Shown here: piece after piece, positions 26,464 to 35,085 of the stretch
Numbering within the stretch: the stretch's first letter is position 1
How the letters are laid out: each line of letters begins with the position of its first letter
Source of the DNA: Variovorax sp. UMC13
GTDB taxonomy: Bacteria; Pseudomonadota; Gammaproteobacteria; Burkholderiales; Burkholderiaceae_C
Direction of reading: 5' to 3'
Assembly: GCF_014170375.1 (NCBI RefSeq)
Contig: NZ_LZZW01000018.1
Coordinates: 310,001-374,000 of the forward strand
Length of the DNA stretch: 64,000 nt
Notes under the pieces: generated by a model
Seen by the model: only the letters and a program-made list of their open reading frames with translations
Databases searched by the model: none
What the model was told of the DNA's origin: nothing
Translations under genes and position numbers: made by a program

Positions 26464-27645
26464 TCAGTGTGCGTCGCGCTTCGGCATCACGACGCCCAGT
26501 TCGGCCGCGACCTCGGCGCTGTGCTGGCCCGAGGCGGCCGCATGGCCCAGCTCGGCGTAGTCGAAGGCCGAGAACTGCACCGGCGGGCGCACCTCGAGGT
26601 ACTCGCCCTCGGTGGGGTGGGTGCGCTGGCGGAACAGGCCGGTGGCCTGCAGGTGCGGGTCGGTGGGCAGGTCGTCGATGTCGTTGACGCGCATGGCCGG
26701 GATGTTGGCCAGGCGCAGGATCTCCAGCCACTCGTCGGTGCCGCGCTCGGGCAGGATCGCGGCGGCGGCCTCGTACATGCGGCTGGTGTTCTTGCGCCGC
26801 AGCGCCTTGTCGGCGAACGGCGGCTGCTGCAGCACCTCGGGATGGCCGGTGGCCTCGAAGAAGCGCACCCAGCGCTCGTCGAGGTAGGGCGCGAGGGCGA
26901 GGTAGCCGTCGCGGGTCTTCATCGGCTGGCGCGTGGGGTCGACCTGGCGCGGGTAGCACGAGGGGCCGGTGGGCGGCACGAAGGTCATGTCGCACAGATG
27001 CTCGACCAGGTTGAAGCTGGTGACCGACTCGAACATCGGCACCTCCACCTTCTGGCCCTCGCCGGTGCGCAGCCGGTGGATCACCGCGGCCAGCACCGCA
27101 TAGGCCGCGTGCAGGCCCGAGACCTTGTCGGCCATGGTCATCGGCACGTAGCGCGGCTGCGGGTTGCCGTCGACACGCGGCGGCAGCGAGGCCACGCCCG
27201 AGGCGGCCTGGATGATGTCGTCGTAGGCCTGCAGCTTGGCGTAGGGGCCGCGCTGGTCGAAGCCGGTGCAGTGCACGTAGATCACATCGGGCCGGATCGC
27301 GCGCACCTCCTCGTACGACAGGCCGGCGCGGGCGATGGCGTCGCTGCGCACGTTGTGGATGAAGATGTCGCTGGTCTCGATCAGCCGGTGCATGGCGGCG
27401 CGGCCGGCCTCGCTCTTCAGGTCCCAGTCGACCGAGCGCTTGCCGCGGTTGAGCCGCAGGTGCACCGGGCTCATGAGCGGCGTGTGCGGCGGCGTGCCGA
27501 TGATGCGGATGCTGTCGCCCTCGGGCGGCTCGACCTTGATCACCTCGGCGCCGAGGTCGGCCAGGATCTGCGTGCAGTAGGGGCCGAAGATCACCGTCGT
27601 GAGGTCGGTGACGCGCAGGCCTTCGAGCATGCGGGGCGATGTCAT
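26464..27645 (-). CDS. Class III (CaiB/BaiF) CoA-transferase
   Basis: A 393-residue member of the CaiB/BaiF family that moves CoA from an acyl-CoA donor to a free acid. Hallmarks are LEGLRVTDLTTVIFGPYCTQILADLGAEVIKVEPPEGD at the start and the later LNRGKRSVDWDLKS. The family catalytic Asp, which carries the acyl anhydride, should lie within AYDDIIQAASG. It overlaps the upstream acyl-CoA dehydrogenase gene as ATGA, so the two are translated together. In the operon it would activate the substrate without ATP. Donor and acceptor are not known. Confidence 0.9.
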   Translation of the reverse strand: MTSPRMLEGLRVTDLTTVIFGPYCTQILADLGAEVIKVEPPEGDSIRIIGTPPHTPLMSPVHLRLNRGKRSVDWDLKSEAGRAAMHRLIETSDIFIHNVRSDAIARAGLSYEEVRAIRPDVIYVHCTGFDQRGPYAKLQAYDDIIQAASGVASLPPRVDGNPQPRYVPMTMADKVSGLHAAYAVLAAVIHRLRTGEGQKVEVPMFESVTSFNLVEHLCDMTFVPPTGPSCYPRQVDPTRQPMKTRDGYLALAPYLDERWVRFFEATGHPEVLQQPPFADKALRRKNTSRMYEAAAAILPERGTDEWLEILRLANIPAMRVNDIDDLPTDPHLQATGLFRQRTHPTEGEYLEVRPPVQFSAFDYAELGHAAASGQHSAEVAAELGVVMPKRDAH

Positions 27646-28745
27646 GTTGTTTCCTTCCTTGCTTCGAAATCTTGGAGTTGCGCGGCGTGCTGCCGCAGGC
27701 GCTCGGGGCCGCCCAGCACCTGGCGGTTGAAGCCGATGCGCTTGAACCAGAAGTGCAGGCCCAGCAGGTCGGTGATGCCCATGCCGCCATGCACCTCGGT
27801 GGCGGTGCGCGCAACGAAGGTGCCGGTCTCCGACAGGTGGGCCTTGGCATGTGCCGACAGCAGCTCGGCCTCGCCGGGCAGCGCGTCGAAGGCATGGGCC
27901 GCGTACCAGACCAGCGCGCGGCCGGGTTCCAGTCCCGCGGCCATCTCGGCGCACAGGTGCTTCACCGCCTGGAAGGAGCCGATCACGCGGCCGAACTGGC
28001 GGCGCTCCTTCGCATAGGCGACGGCCTGGTCGATCATGGCCCAGCTCGCGCCGAGCGTGTCGGCGGCGAGCAGGGCCCAGGCGGCGCTGCGCAGCCGCGC
28101 CAGCGTGACGGGCGTGGCGCCGGGCAGGGCCTGCGCGGGCACGTTGTCGAATGCCAACTCGCCCAGCGGGCGGGTCGCGTCGATGCTGCGCAGGGCTGCG
28201 CGTTGCAAACCCGGTGCATCGGCGGCGACCAGGTGCAGGCCGCCGCTGCGGTCGGCCACGATGAAGACATCGGCCTGCGCCGCGTCGAGCACGAACAGCG
28301 CGCTGCCGTTCACTCGGCCATCGCCGGCCTGCACGCCCGCGCCGTCGCGCGCACCGGCCACGCGCTCGGCGATGGCCACGCCGGCGATGCAGTCGCCGCG
28401 GGCCAGGCGCGGCAGCCATTCGGCCTGCTGCGCCGTGCTGCCGGCCTCGCGCAGGGCCAGCGGCGCAAGCACCGCGCTGCCCAGGAAGGGCACGGGCGCC
28501 ACATGGCGACCCAGTTCTTCGGCGACCAGTGCGGCATCGAGCAGCGACAGGCCCAGGCCGCCGTGCGCCTCGGGCACCAGCAGCGCGGGCACGCCGATCT
28601 CGCAGAGGGTCTGCCACACCGCGCGGTCCAACGGTTCGTCGGTGGCGGCCACGGCGCGCACGCGCTCGAGCGGGCAGGCGCGTTCGAGGCTGCGGCGCAC
28701 GCTGTCCTGCAGGGCGCGCTGGTCGGGGGAAAGTGCGAATTCCAT
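27642..28745 (-). CDS. Acyl-CoA dehydrogenase (short variant)
   Basis: A 367-residue FAD enzyme of the acyl-CoA dehydrogenase family. The N-terminal helical part (FALSPDQRALQDSVRRSLER) and the C-terminal FAD/helical segment (YAKERRQFGRVIGSFQAVKHLCAEM, later VHGGMGITD) are conserved, while the middle beta domain is divergent. Proteins of this type often pair with a standard acyl-CoA dehydrogenase as an alpha2beta2 heterotetramer, as in steroid catabolism. The neighbour at 28765-29955 would be that partner. The start overlaps nothing; the stop overlaps the CoA-transferase gene. Confidence 0.9.
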   Translation of the reverse strand: MEFALSPDQRALQDSVRRSLERACPLERVRAVAATDEPLDRAVWQTLCEIGVPALLVPEAHGGLGLSLLDAALVAEELGRHVAPVPFLGSAVLAPLALREAGSTAQQAEWLPRLARGDCIAGVAIAERVAGARDGAGVQAGDGRVNGSALFVLDAAQADVFIVADRSGGLHLVAADAPGLQRAALRSIDATRPLGELAFDNVPAQALPGATPVTLARLRSAAWALLAADTLGASWAMIDQAVAYAKERRQFGRVIGSFQAVKHLCAEMAAGLEPGRALVWYAAHAFDALPGEAELLSAHAKAHLSETGTFVARTATEVHGGMGITDLLGLHFWFKRIGFNRQVLGGPERLRQHAAQLQDFEARKETT

Positions 28746-28764
28746 GAGGGGGTCTCCGTGCGCG

Positions 28765-29955
28765 TCAGGCGGCCAGGCGTGGCTCGCGCGGCATGTCGAG
28801 GCCGCGTTCCGCGATGATGTTTTTCTGGATCTGCGCGGTGCCGCCGCCGATGATCAGGCCGAGGTCGAACATGTAGCGCTCCTGCCAGATCGCCTGCGCC
28901 CGCAGGTGCGGGCTGCCGTGCATCAGCAGGCCGAGCTCGCCCAGCGCGTCGATCGCCAGCCCGGCCAGCTGGTGGCGCAGCTCGCAGCCCTGCAGCTTCA
29001 CGACCAACGCCGCCAGGCCCAGGTCCTCGCCCGCGGCGGCCGCGGTGAGCAGGCGCAGGCCGTGGCACTTCTGCGCCAGCACTTGGCCCTGCAGCCGCAT
29101 CAGGCGGTCGCGCAGCACCGGCAGGTCGATCAGCCGCGTGCCGTCGACGGTCTCGGCCTGCATCAGCTCGACCAGCTCCTGGTAGCGCTGGGTCGTGACC
29201 GCGGCATTGCCCAGCGAGCCGCGCTCGTGCTTGAGGGTGGCGTTGGCCACCTTCCAGCCTTCGCCGCGCCGGCCCACGATCTGCTGCCGGGGCACGCGCA
29301 CGTCGGTGAAGAAGACCTCGTTGAACTCGGCATGGCCGGTCATGGTCTGGAGCGGGCGCACCGCGATGCCGGGCGTCTGCATCGAGAACAGCAGGTAGCT
29401 GATGCCTGCGTGCTTGGCCGCGCCGGGCTCGGTGCGCACCAGGCAGAAGATCATGTCGGCGACGTGCGCGGTCGAGGTCCAGATCTTCTGGCCGTTGACC
29501 AGGAAATCCTCGCCGTCCTCGGTGGCACGGGTCTGCAGCGCCGCCAGGTCGGAGCCGGCGCCGGGCTCGGAGTAGCCCTGGCACCAGAGCACCTCGCCAC
29601 GCAAGGTGGGCGCGATCCATTCGCGCCGCTGCGCCTCGGTGCCCAGTTCGAGCAGCGTGGGCACCAGCATCGAGATGCCCTGGTTGCCCAGGGGCGGGGC
29701 GGCGCCGGCGCGGGTGAACTCCTCGGTGATCAGGTAGGCCTCCATCACGTCGGGCGCGGCGCCGTAGCCGCCGTACTCGCGCGGCACGGTGCGGCCCGCG
29801 TAGCCGTGTTCGAGCAGCAGGCGCTGCCAGGCCAGCGCGGCGGCGGGCGGGCGTTGCGCGGTCGGGGCGGTGGCCGAGCGATGGCCGTGGGTCCGGAGGA
29901 AGGCGCGGATCTCCTGGCGGAAGGCTTCGTAGCGCGGGGTCGAACTGAGGTTCAT
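28765..29955 (-). CDS. Acyl-CoA dehydrogenase
   Basis: A 396-residue acyl-CoA dehydrogenase and the first gene of the leftward operon. It shows the FAD/substrate signature CQGYSEPGAGSDLAALQTRA, the second signature GGGTAQIQKNIIAERGLD near the C-terminus and GKIWTST-type strand NGQKIWTSTAHV. It introduces a double bond into an acyl-CoA and hands electrons to electron-transfer flavoprotein. With the next gene it probably forms a two-subunit enzyme. The promoter should lie in the 185-nt gap shared with the divergent binding-protein operon at 30141. Confidence 0.93.
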   Translation of the reverse strand: MNLSSTPRYEAFRQEIRAFLRTHGHRSATAPTAQRPPAAALAWQRLLLEHGYAGRTVPREYGGYGAAPDVMEAYLITEEFTRAGAAPPLGNQGISMLVPTLLELGTEAQRREWIAPTLRGEVLWCQGYSEPGAGSDLAALQTRATEDGEDFLVNGQKIWTSTAHVADMIFCLVRTEPGAAKHAGISYLLFSMQTPGIAVRPLQTMTGHAEFNEVFFTDVRVPRQQIVGRRGEGWKVANATLKHERGSLGNAAVTTQRYQELVELMQAETVDGTRLIDLPVLRDRLMRLQGQVLAQKCHGLRLLTAAAAGEDLGLAALVVKLQGCELRHQLAGLAIDALGELGLLMHGSPHLRAQAIWQERYMFDLGLIIGGGTAQIQKNIIAERGLDMPREPRLAA

Positions 29956-30140
29956 CGGCTGTGGCTGCCGGCAGGCGCGGGCCTGCGGCTTGTCTCCGGT
30001 CTGGCTGTTGTGCGGCCCATGCTAGGACCAAGGCCCGGGCCTCTCAATCGTCTCTTCCGACGATGCCGCCGGCCGGAGCGGCTGCCTACGATCCGTCCCG
30101 ACGCCGACCGTGGCGCAACAGAAAAAACCAGGAGACCGTC

Positions 30141-31367
30141 ATGCCCGTATTCCCCTCCCGCCCGTCGAAGAGCTTCCTGCGCACCGGTGCCGCGCTGCTG
30201 CTCGGCGTGGCCGCGGTGTTCGCCGCGCACGCCCAGAAGCGCTACGACACCGGCGCCACCGACACCACGATCAAGATCGGCCACATCGTCCCGTACTCGG
30301 GCCCGGTCTCGGCCTACGGCACGATCGGCAAGACGGCGAGCGCCTGGTTCGCCAAGATCAATGCCGAAGGCGGCATCAACGGCCGCAAGGTCGAGTTCAT
30401 CTCGCTCGACGACGCCTACACGCCCTCGAAGACCGTCGAGCAGGCGCGCAAGCTGGTCGAGCAGGACGAGGTGCTGGTGCTCTTCGGCCCGCTGGGCACG
30501 GCGCACAACATGGCGATCCGCCGCTACATGAACGCGAAGAAGGTGCCGCAACTCTTCGTGGCCACCGGCGCCACGCGCTTCGGCGACCCCAAGGACTTCC
30601 CCTGGACCATGGGCTGGCAGCCGACCTACCAGACCGAAGGCCTGATCTACGCCGAGCACATCCTGAAGACCAAGCCCGACGCGAAGATCGCGATCCTGAT
30701 GCAGAACGACGACTTCGGGAAGGACTTCCTCAAGGGCTTCATGGACGGGCTGGGCGACAAGGCCAAGCGCATGGTGGTGGCGCAGTCGACCTACGAGGTG
30801 ACCGACCCGACCATCGACAGCCAGATGGTCAACCTCAAGGCCTCGGGCGCCGACACCTTTTTCAGCATCACCACGCCCAAGTTCGCGGCGCAGGCGATCC
30901 GCAAGGCGGCCGACATCGGCTGGAAGCCCACGCAGTACCTGTCGAGCGTGTCGGTGTCGGTCTCGGCCGTGATCAAGCCGGCCGGCTACGAGAACGCCCA
31001 GGGCGTGATCTCGGCCACCTACCTGCGCGACCCGGCCGACGAGCGCTGGAAGAACACCAAGGAATTCGACGACTACAAGGCCTTCATGGCCAAGTACTAC
31101 CCGGGCGGCGACATGACGGATTCGCTCAACGTGCTGGGTTACTCCTCGGCCCAGACGCTGGAATACGTGCTGCGCAAGGCGGGTGACAACCTCACGCGCG
31201 AGAACATCATGAAGATCTCGGCCAACCTGCAGCTCACGCTGCCCATGCTCTACCCGGGCATCGACGTGAAGACCGCGGCCGACGACTTCTACCCGATCGA
31301 GCGCATGCAGCTGCTGCGCTTCACCGGCACGCACTACGAGCCCTTCGGCCCGGTGATGGGCCGTTGA
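30141..31367 (+). CDS. Branched-chain-type ABC substrate-binding protein (LivJ-like), first of a tandem pair
   Basis: A 408-residue periplasmic protein with a Sec signal ending AAHAQ. The mature part (DTTIKIGHIVPYSGPVSAYG, then AEGGINGRKVEFISLDDAY) is the type I periplasmic-binding-protein fold of the Leu/Ile/Val class, which also binds aromatic and fatty acids and urea. A strong AGGAG precedes the ATG at 30141. The next gene is a close paralogue, but no permease or ATPase genes are nearby, so the transporter partners must be elsewhere. It opens an operon with an acyl-CoA ligase and is divergent from the CoA-catabolism operon. Confidence 0.92.
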   Translation: MPVFPSRPSKSFLRTGAALLLGVAAVFAAHAQKRYDTGATDTTIKIGHIVPYSGPVSAYGTIGKTASAWFAKINAEGGINGRKVEFISLDDAYTPSKTVEQARKLVEQDEVLVLFGPLGTAHNMAIRRYMNAKKVPQLFVATGATRFGDPKDFPWTMGWQPTYQTEGLIYAEHILKTKPDAKIAILMQNDDFGKDFLKGFMDGLGDKAKRMVVAQSTYEVTDPTIDSQMVNLKASGADTFFSITTPKFAAQAIRKAADIGWKPTQYLSSVSVSVSAVIKPAGYENAQGVISATYLRDPADERWKNTKEFDDYKAFMAKYYPGGDMTDSLNVLGYSSAQTLEYVLRKAGDNLTRENIMKISANLQLTLPMLYPGIDVKTAADDFYPIERMQLLRFTGTHYEPFGPVMGR

Positions 31368-31381
31368 GCCCGGAGCACGAC

Positions 31382-32614
31382 ATGACGCAACAGAACCACA
31401 CCCTCCCTCGGCGCACCGCGCTGCTGCTGGCCGGCGCGGCCCTCCTGCTGGGCAGCGGCATGGCGCTCGCTCAGAAGAAGTACGACACCGGCGCCTCCGA
31501 CACCGAGATCAAGCTCGGCATGGCCATGCCCTACAGCGGCCCGGTCTCGTCGTACGGCATCGTCGGCAAGGTCAACGAGGCCTACTTCAAGATGATCAAC
31601 GACAAGGGCGGCATCAACGGCCGCAAGGTCACGCTGATCAGCTACGACGACCAGTACACGCCGCCGCGCACCACCGAGGTGGTGCGCAAGCTGGTCGAGC
31701 AGGACGAGGTGCTGGCCGTCTACGGCAACCTCGGCTCGGCGTCGAACGCGGCCATCATGCGGTACATGAACGCCAAGAAGGTGCCGCACCTGCTGCTGGG
31801 CGTGGGCGCCGACCGCTTCAACGACCCGAAGAACAACCCCTGGACCACGCCCTACATGCCCAGCTACGAGGGCGAGGGCAGCCTCTACGCGAAGAACATC
31901 CTCAAGACGATGCCCGGCGCGAAGATCGCCGTGCTCTATCAGAACGACGATTTCGGCAAGGACCTGCTCAAGGGCCTGAAGAAGGGGCTGGGCGACAAGG
32001 CGGGTTCGATGATCGTGGGCGAGGCCTCGTTCGAGATCGCCGACCCGACGGTCGACTCGCAGATCATCAAGCTGCAGGCCTCGGGCGCCGACGTGTTCGT
32101 CAACTTCGCCACGGCGCGCTTCGCGGCGCAGGCCATCCGCAAGGTCTACGACATCGGCTGGCGCCCCAAGCAGCAGTACCTGACCTATGTGTCGGCCTAC
32201 GTGAAGATGACGCTGGAGCCGGCCGGCCTGGACAAGTCCAACGGCATCATGGCCATGGCCTTCTTCAAGGACGCGACGCAGCCGCGCTGGGCCGAGGACC
32301 CGGCCACCAAGGAGTTCCTGGCCTTCATGAAGAAATACGCGCCCGACCAGGACGTGACCAACGCCGCCGGCGTGTACGGCTACGGCGTGGCGCAGGCGAT
32401 GGAGCAGGTGCTGCGGGCCGCGGGCGACAACCTGACGCGCGAGAACGTGCTGAAGCAGGCCACCAGCCTCAAGGCGGTGAGCACCGGCATGCTGCTGCCC
32501 GGCGTGGCGCTCAACACCTCGAGCACCGACTACTGGCCCTTCAGCACGCTGCAGCTGGTGCGCTTCAACGGCAAGGAATTCGAGCCCATGGGCCAGTCCA
32601 TTGCCGTCAAATGA
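31382..32614 (+). CDS. Branched-chain-type ABC substrate-binding protein, second of a tandem pair
   Basis: A 410-residue paralogue of the preceding protein, sharing the opening KYDTGASDTEIKLGMAMPYSGPVSSYG, NGRKVTLISYDDQYTPP and the core TxDPTVDSQxxxLxASGAD pattern, so the two arose by tandem duplication. The signal peptide includes LPRRTALLLAGAALLLGSGMALAQ. GGAG stands six nt before the ATG at 31382, and it lies 14 nt after its sister. The two sequences differ in many pocket residues, which suggests different but related ligands. Confidence 0.92.
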   Translation: MTQQNHTLPRRTALLLAGAALLLGSGMALAQKKYDTGASDTEIKLGMAMPYSGPVSSYGIVGKVNEAYFKMINDKGGINGRKVTLISYDDQYTPPRTTEVVRKLVEQDEVLAVYGNLGSASNAAIMRYMNAKKVPHLLLGVGADRFNDPKNNPWTTPYMPSYEGEGSLYAKNILKTMPGAKIAVLYQNDDFGKDLLKGLKKGLGDKAGSMIVGEASFEIADPTVDSQIIKLQASGADVFVNFATARFAAQAIRKVYDIGWRPKQQYLTYVSAYVKMTLEPAGLDKSNGIMAMAFFKDATQPRWAEDPATKEFLAFMKKYAPDQDVTNAAGVYGYGVAQAMEQVLRAAGDNLTRENVLKQATSLKAVSTGMLLPGVALNTSSTDYWPFSTLQLVRFNGKEFEPMGQSIAVK

Positions 32615-32648
32615 GCGCCATTTCCAAAGAACCACCGGAGACACAAGA

Positions 32649-34286
32649 ATGCTCGGACTGATGCAGGACCGCCCGCTGATGATCTCGTCGCTGATCGATC
32701 ACGCGGCCACCTTCCACCCGGAGACCGAGATCGTCGCGCGCACCGTCGAGGGCCCGGTGCACCGCACCAACTACCGCGAGGTGCAGCGCCGCGCCAAGCG
32801 CGTGGCCAACGCGATGCAGGCGCTGGGCATCACGCCCGGGCAGCGCGTCGGCACGCTGGCCTGGAACACGCACCGCCACCTCGAGCTGTACTACGGCGTC
32901 TCGGGCACGGGCGCGGTGCTGCACACGGTGAACCCGCGGCTGTTCCCGGAGCAGATCGACTACATCGTCAACCATGCCGAAGACCAGGTGCTGTTCTTCG
33001 ACATCTCCTTCGCCGCGCTGGTGGCGCAGCTCGCGCCTGCGCTCAAGACGGTGCACACCTTCGTGGCCATGACCGACCGCGCGCACATGCCCGCGATCGA
33101 TGTGCCGAACCTGCTGTGCTACGAGGAACTGATCGCCGCGCAGAGCGAGGACTACACCTGGCCCGAGTTCGACGAGCGCACCGCCTCGTCCCTGTGCTAC
33201 ACCTCGGGCACCACCGGCAATCCCAAGGGCGTGCTGTATTCGCACCGCTCGACCGTGCTGCATTCGCTGATGGAATGCGCGCCCGACACCTTCAACGTCA
33301 ACTCGGGCATGACGCTGCTGCTGGCCGTGCCCATGTTCCACGCCAACGCCTGGGGCATGCCGTACTCGGCCGCGATGGCGGGCGCCAAGCTGGTGATGCC
33401 CGGTCCCAAGCTCGACGGCCAAAGCCTCTACGAACTGATGCGCGACGAGAAGGTCACCTTCTCGCAGGCCGTGCCCACGGTCTGGCTGATGCAGTTCCAG
33501 TACTTCGATGCACATCCCGAGATCGACACGCTGGCCCTGGGCCTGAAGCGCATCGGCGTGGGCGGTGCGGCCACGCCGCGCAGCATGATCGAGCGCTTCG
33601 AGCGCGACTTCGGCGCCGACTTCGTGCAGGGCTGGGGCATGACCGAGACCAGCCCCATCGGCGTGATCGGCAACCTGCTGCCCAAGCACCGCGGCCTGTC
33701 GAAGGAGGCGCAGACGACGGTCAAGATGAAGCAGGGCCGCGGCGTCTGGGGCGTGGAGCTCAAGATCGTCGACGAGGCCGGTCAGCGGCTGCCGCACGAC
33801 GGCCAGGCCTTCGGCCACCTGCATGTGCGCGGCCCGTGGATCGCGAGCGGCTATTTCAAGAGCGAGGGCGGCCCGGTGCTCGACGCCGAGGGCTACTTCC
33901 CGACCGGCGACGTGGCGACCGTCGACACCGACGGCTACGTGCAGTTGGTGGACCGCGCCAAGGACGTGATCAAGTCGGGCGGCGAATGGATCTCGTCGAT
34001 CGACCTCGAGAACGCGGCCAATGCGCATCCGGCGGTGGCCGAGGCGGCCGTGATCGGCATTCCGCATCCCAAGTGGCAGGAGCGGCCGCTGCTGGTGATC
34101 GTCAGGCGCGCGGGCGCCGAGGTCACGGGCGCCGAGCTGCAGGCCTTCCTCGCGCAGAAGGTCGCGAAGTGGTGGCTGCCCGACCACGTGACCTTCGTCG
34201 ATGCGCTGCCGCACACCGCGACCGGCAAGCTGCTCAAGACCAAGCTGCGCGAGCAGTTCAAGGACCGGGTGTTCGACGCCGCGTGA
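32649..34286 (+). CDS. AMP-forming long/medium-chain acyl-CoA synthetase
   Basis: A 545-residue ANL enzyme similar to FadD-like or AlkK-like fatty-acid ligases. It has CYTSGTTGNPKGVLYSH near residue 182, the A5 motif GWGMTETSP, YFPTGDVA, the A8 motif IKSGGEWISSIDLEN and the terminal PHTATGKLLKTKLRE. WGMPYSAAMAGAKLVMPG is typical of the medium-chain branch. It lies 34 nt after the second binding-protein gene with a GGAG site. It should activate the acid that the operon imports, giving the CoA ester used by the dehydrogenases encoded on the other strand. Confidence 0.92.
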   Translation: MLGLMQDRPLMISSLIDHAATFHPETEIVARTVEGPVHRTNYREVQRRAKRVANAMQALGITPGQRVGTLAWNTHRHLELYYGVSGTGAVLHTVNPRLFPEQIDYIVNHAEDQVLFFDISFAALVAQLAPALKTVHTFVAMTDRAHMPAIDVPNLLCYEELIAAQSEDYTWPEFDERTASSLCYTSGTTGNPKGVLYSHRSTVLHSLMECAPDTFNVNSGMTLLLAVPMFHANAWGMPYSAAMAGAKLVMPGPKLDGQSLYELMRDEKVTFSQAVPTVWLMQFQYFDAHPEIDTLALGLKRIGVGGAATPRSMIERFERDFGADFVQGWGMTETSPIGVIGNLLPKHRGLSKEAQTTVKMKQGRGVWGVELKIVDEAGQRLPHDGQAFGHLHVRGPWIASGYFKSEGGPVLDAEGYFPTGDVATVDTDGYVQLVDRAKDVIKSGGEWISSIDLENAANAHPAVAEAAVIGIPHPKWQERPLLVIVRRAGAEVTGAELQAFLAQKVAKWWLPDHVTFVDALPHTATGKLLKTKLREQFKDRVFDAA

Positions 34287-34461
34287 GCGAGGCCACCGCC
34301 GGTCCGGCGGGGCCGGCGCGCGGTGCGCCCGTGTCTCTATAGAATCGTTCATCGTCCAGGCCGCAAGGGCTTCCCACTGGATGCTCGAATGCAAACGATG
34401 TCTCCGCTGGCGGGGTTGCCGATGTATCGTGGCACCACCGGACACTTTTCGGAGAACTACG

Positions 34462-34962
34462 ATGATGAGAACTGTCAGCCGACGCGCCTTCCTCGCGGGG
34501 TCCTCCGCTTTGGCGCTCGGCTTGTCGGCTCCCGCCATCGCCGGCGCGCCGATCCTGCTGGTGCGCGGCGCCATCGAGGGCGCCGATGCGGCCGGCAACC
34601 GGCGCTTCGACCTCGAGGCGCTGCAGGCCATGCCGCAGACCGCCTTCAAGACGGCCACTCCCTGGAACAAGACGCCGGTCACCTACAGCGGCGTGGCGGT
34701 GGGCACCTTCCTGAGTTCGCTCAAGGCCAAGGGCAGCCGGGTGCGGCTGATCGCGCTCAACGACTATGCGGTGGTGGCCGACATCGAGGACCTGGCCAGC
34801 AACGGCGCGATCCTGGCCATCGCCAAGGACGGCGCCCCCTTGCCGATCGCGGACAAGGGGCCGATCTTCGTGGTCTTCCCCTTCGACCGCGATTCCAAGC
34901 TGCGCTCCGACAGCTTCTATCTCTACGCGGTCTGGCAGCTGTGCCAGATCGACGTGCTCTAG
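34462..34962 (+). CDS. Small Tat-exported SUOX-fold protein
   Basis: A 166-residue protein with a Tat signal (VSRRAFLAGSSALALGLS) and a short oxidoreductase-molybdopterin-like domain: LEALQAMPQTAFKTATPW, YSGVAVGTFLSSLKAKG and IFVVFPFDRDSKL. The only Cys is near the end (WQLCQIDVL), so the Cys that holds molybdenum in sulfite oxidase and YedY seems absent. It may therefore be a binding or sensory version of the fold. ATG 34465 is equally possible as a start; GGAG lies upstream. The next gene, 123 nt on, encodes a membrane GGDEF-EAL protein, and the pair probably works together, the exported protein supplying a periplasmic signal. Confidence 0.75.
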   Translation: MMRTVSRRAFLAGSSALALGLSAPAIAGAPILLVRGAIEGADAAGNRRFDLEALQAMPQTAFKTATPWNKTPVTYSGVAVGTFLSSLKAKGSRVRLIALNDYAVVADIEDLASNGAILAIAKDGAPLPIADKGPIFVVFPFDRDSKLRSDSFYLYAVWQLCQIDVL

Positions 34963-35085
34963 GACCGTGCGGATGAGGATGCTGCCGTGCGCCTCGACAC
35001 CGACGCCGCGGTCGCCAGGGCAGGTGCGCGACGCACGGGACCGGGCCACGGCGTCGGTGCGCGCGGCCCATGAAGGATCGCGATC

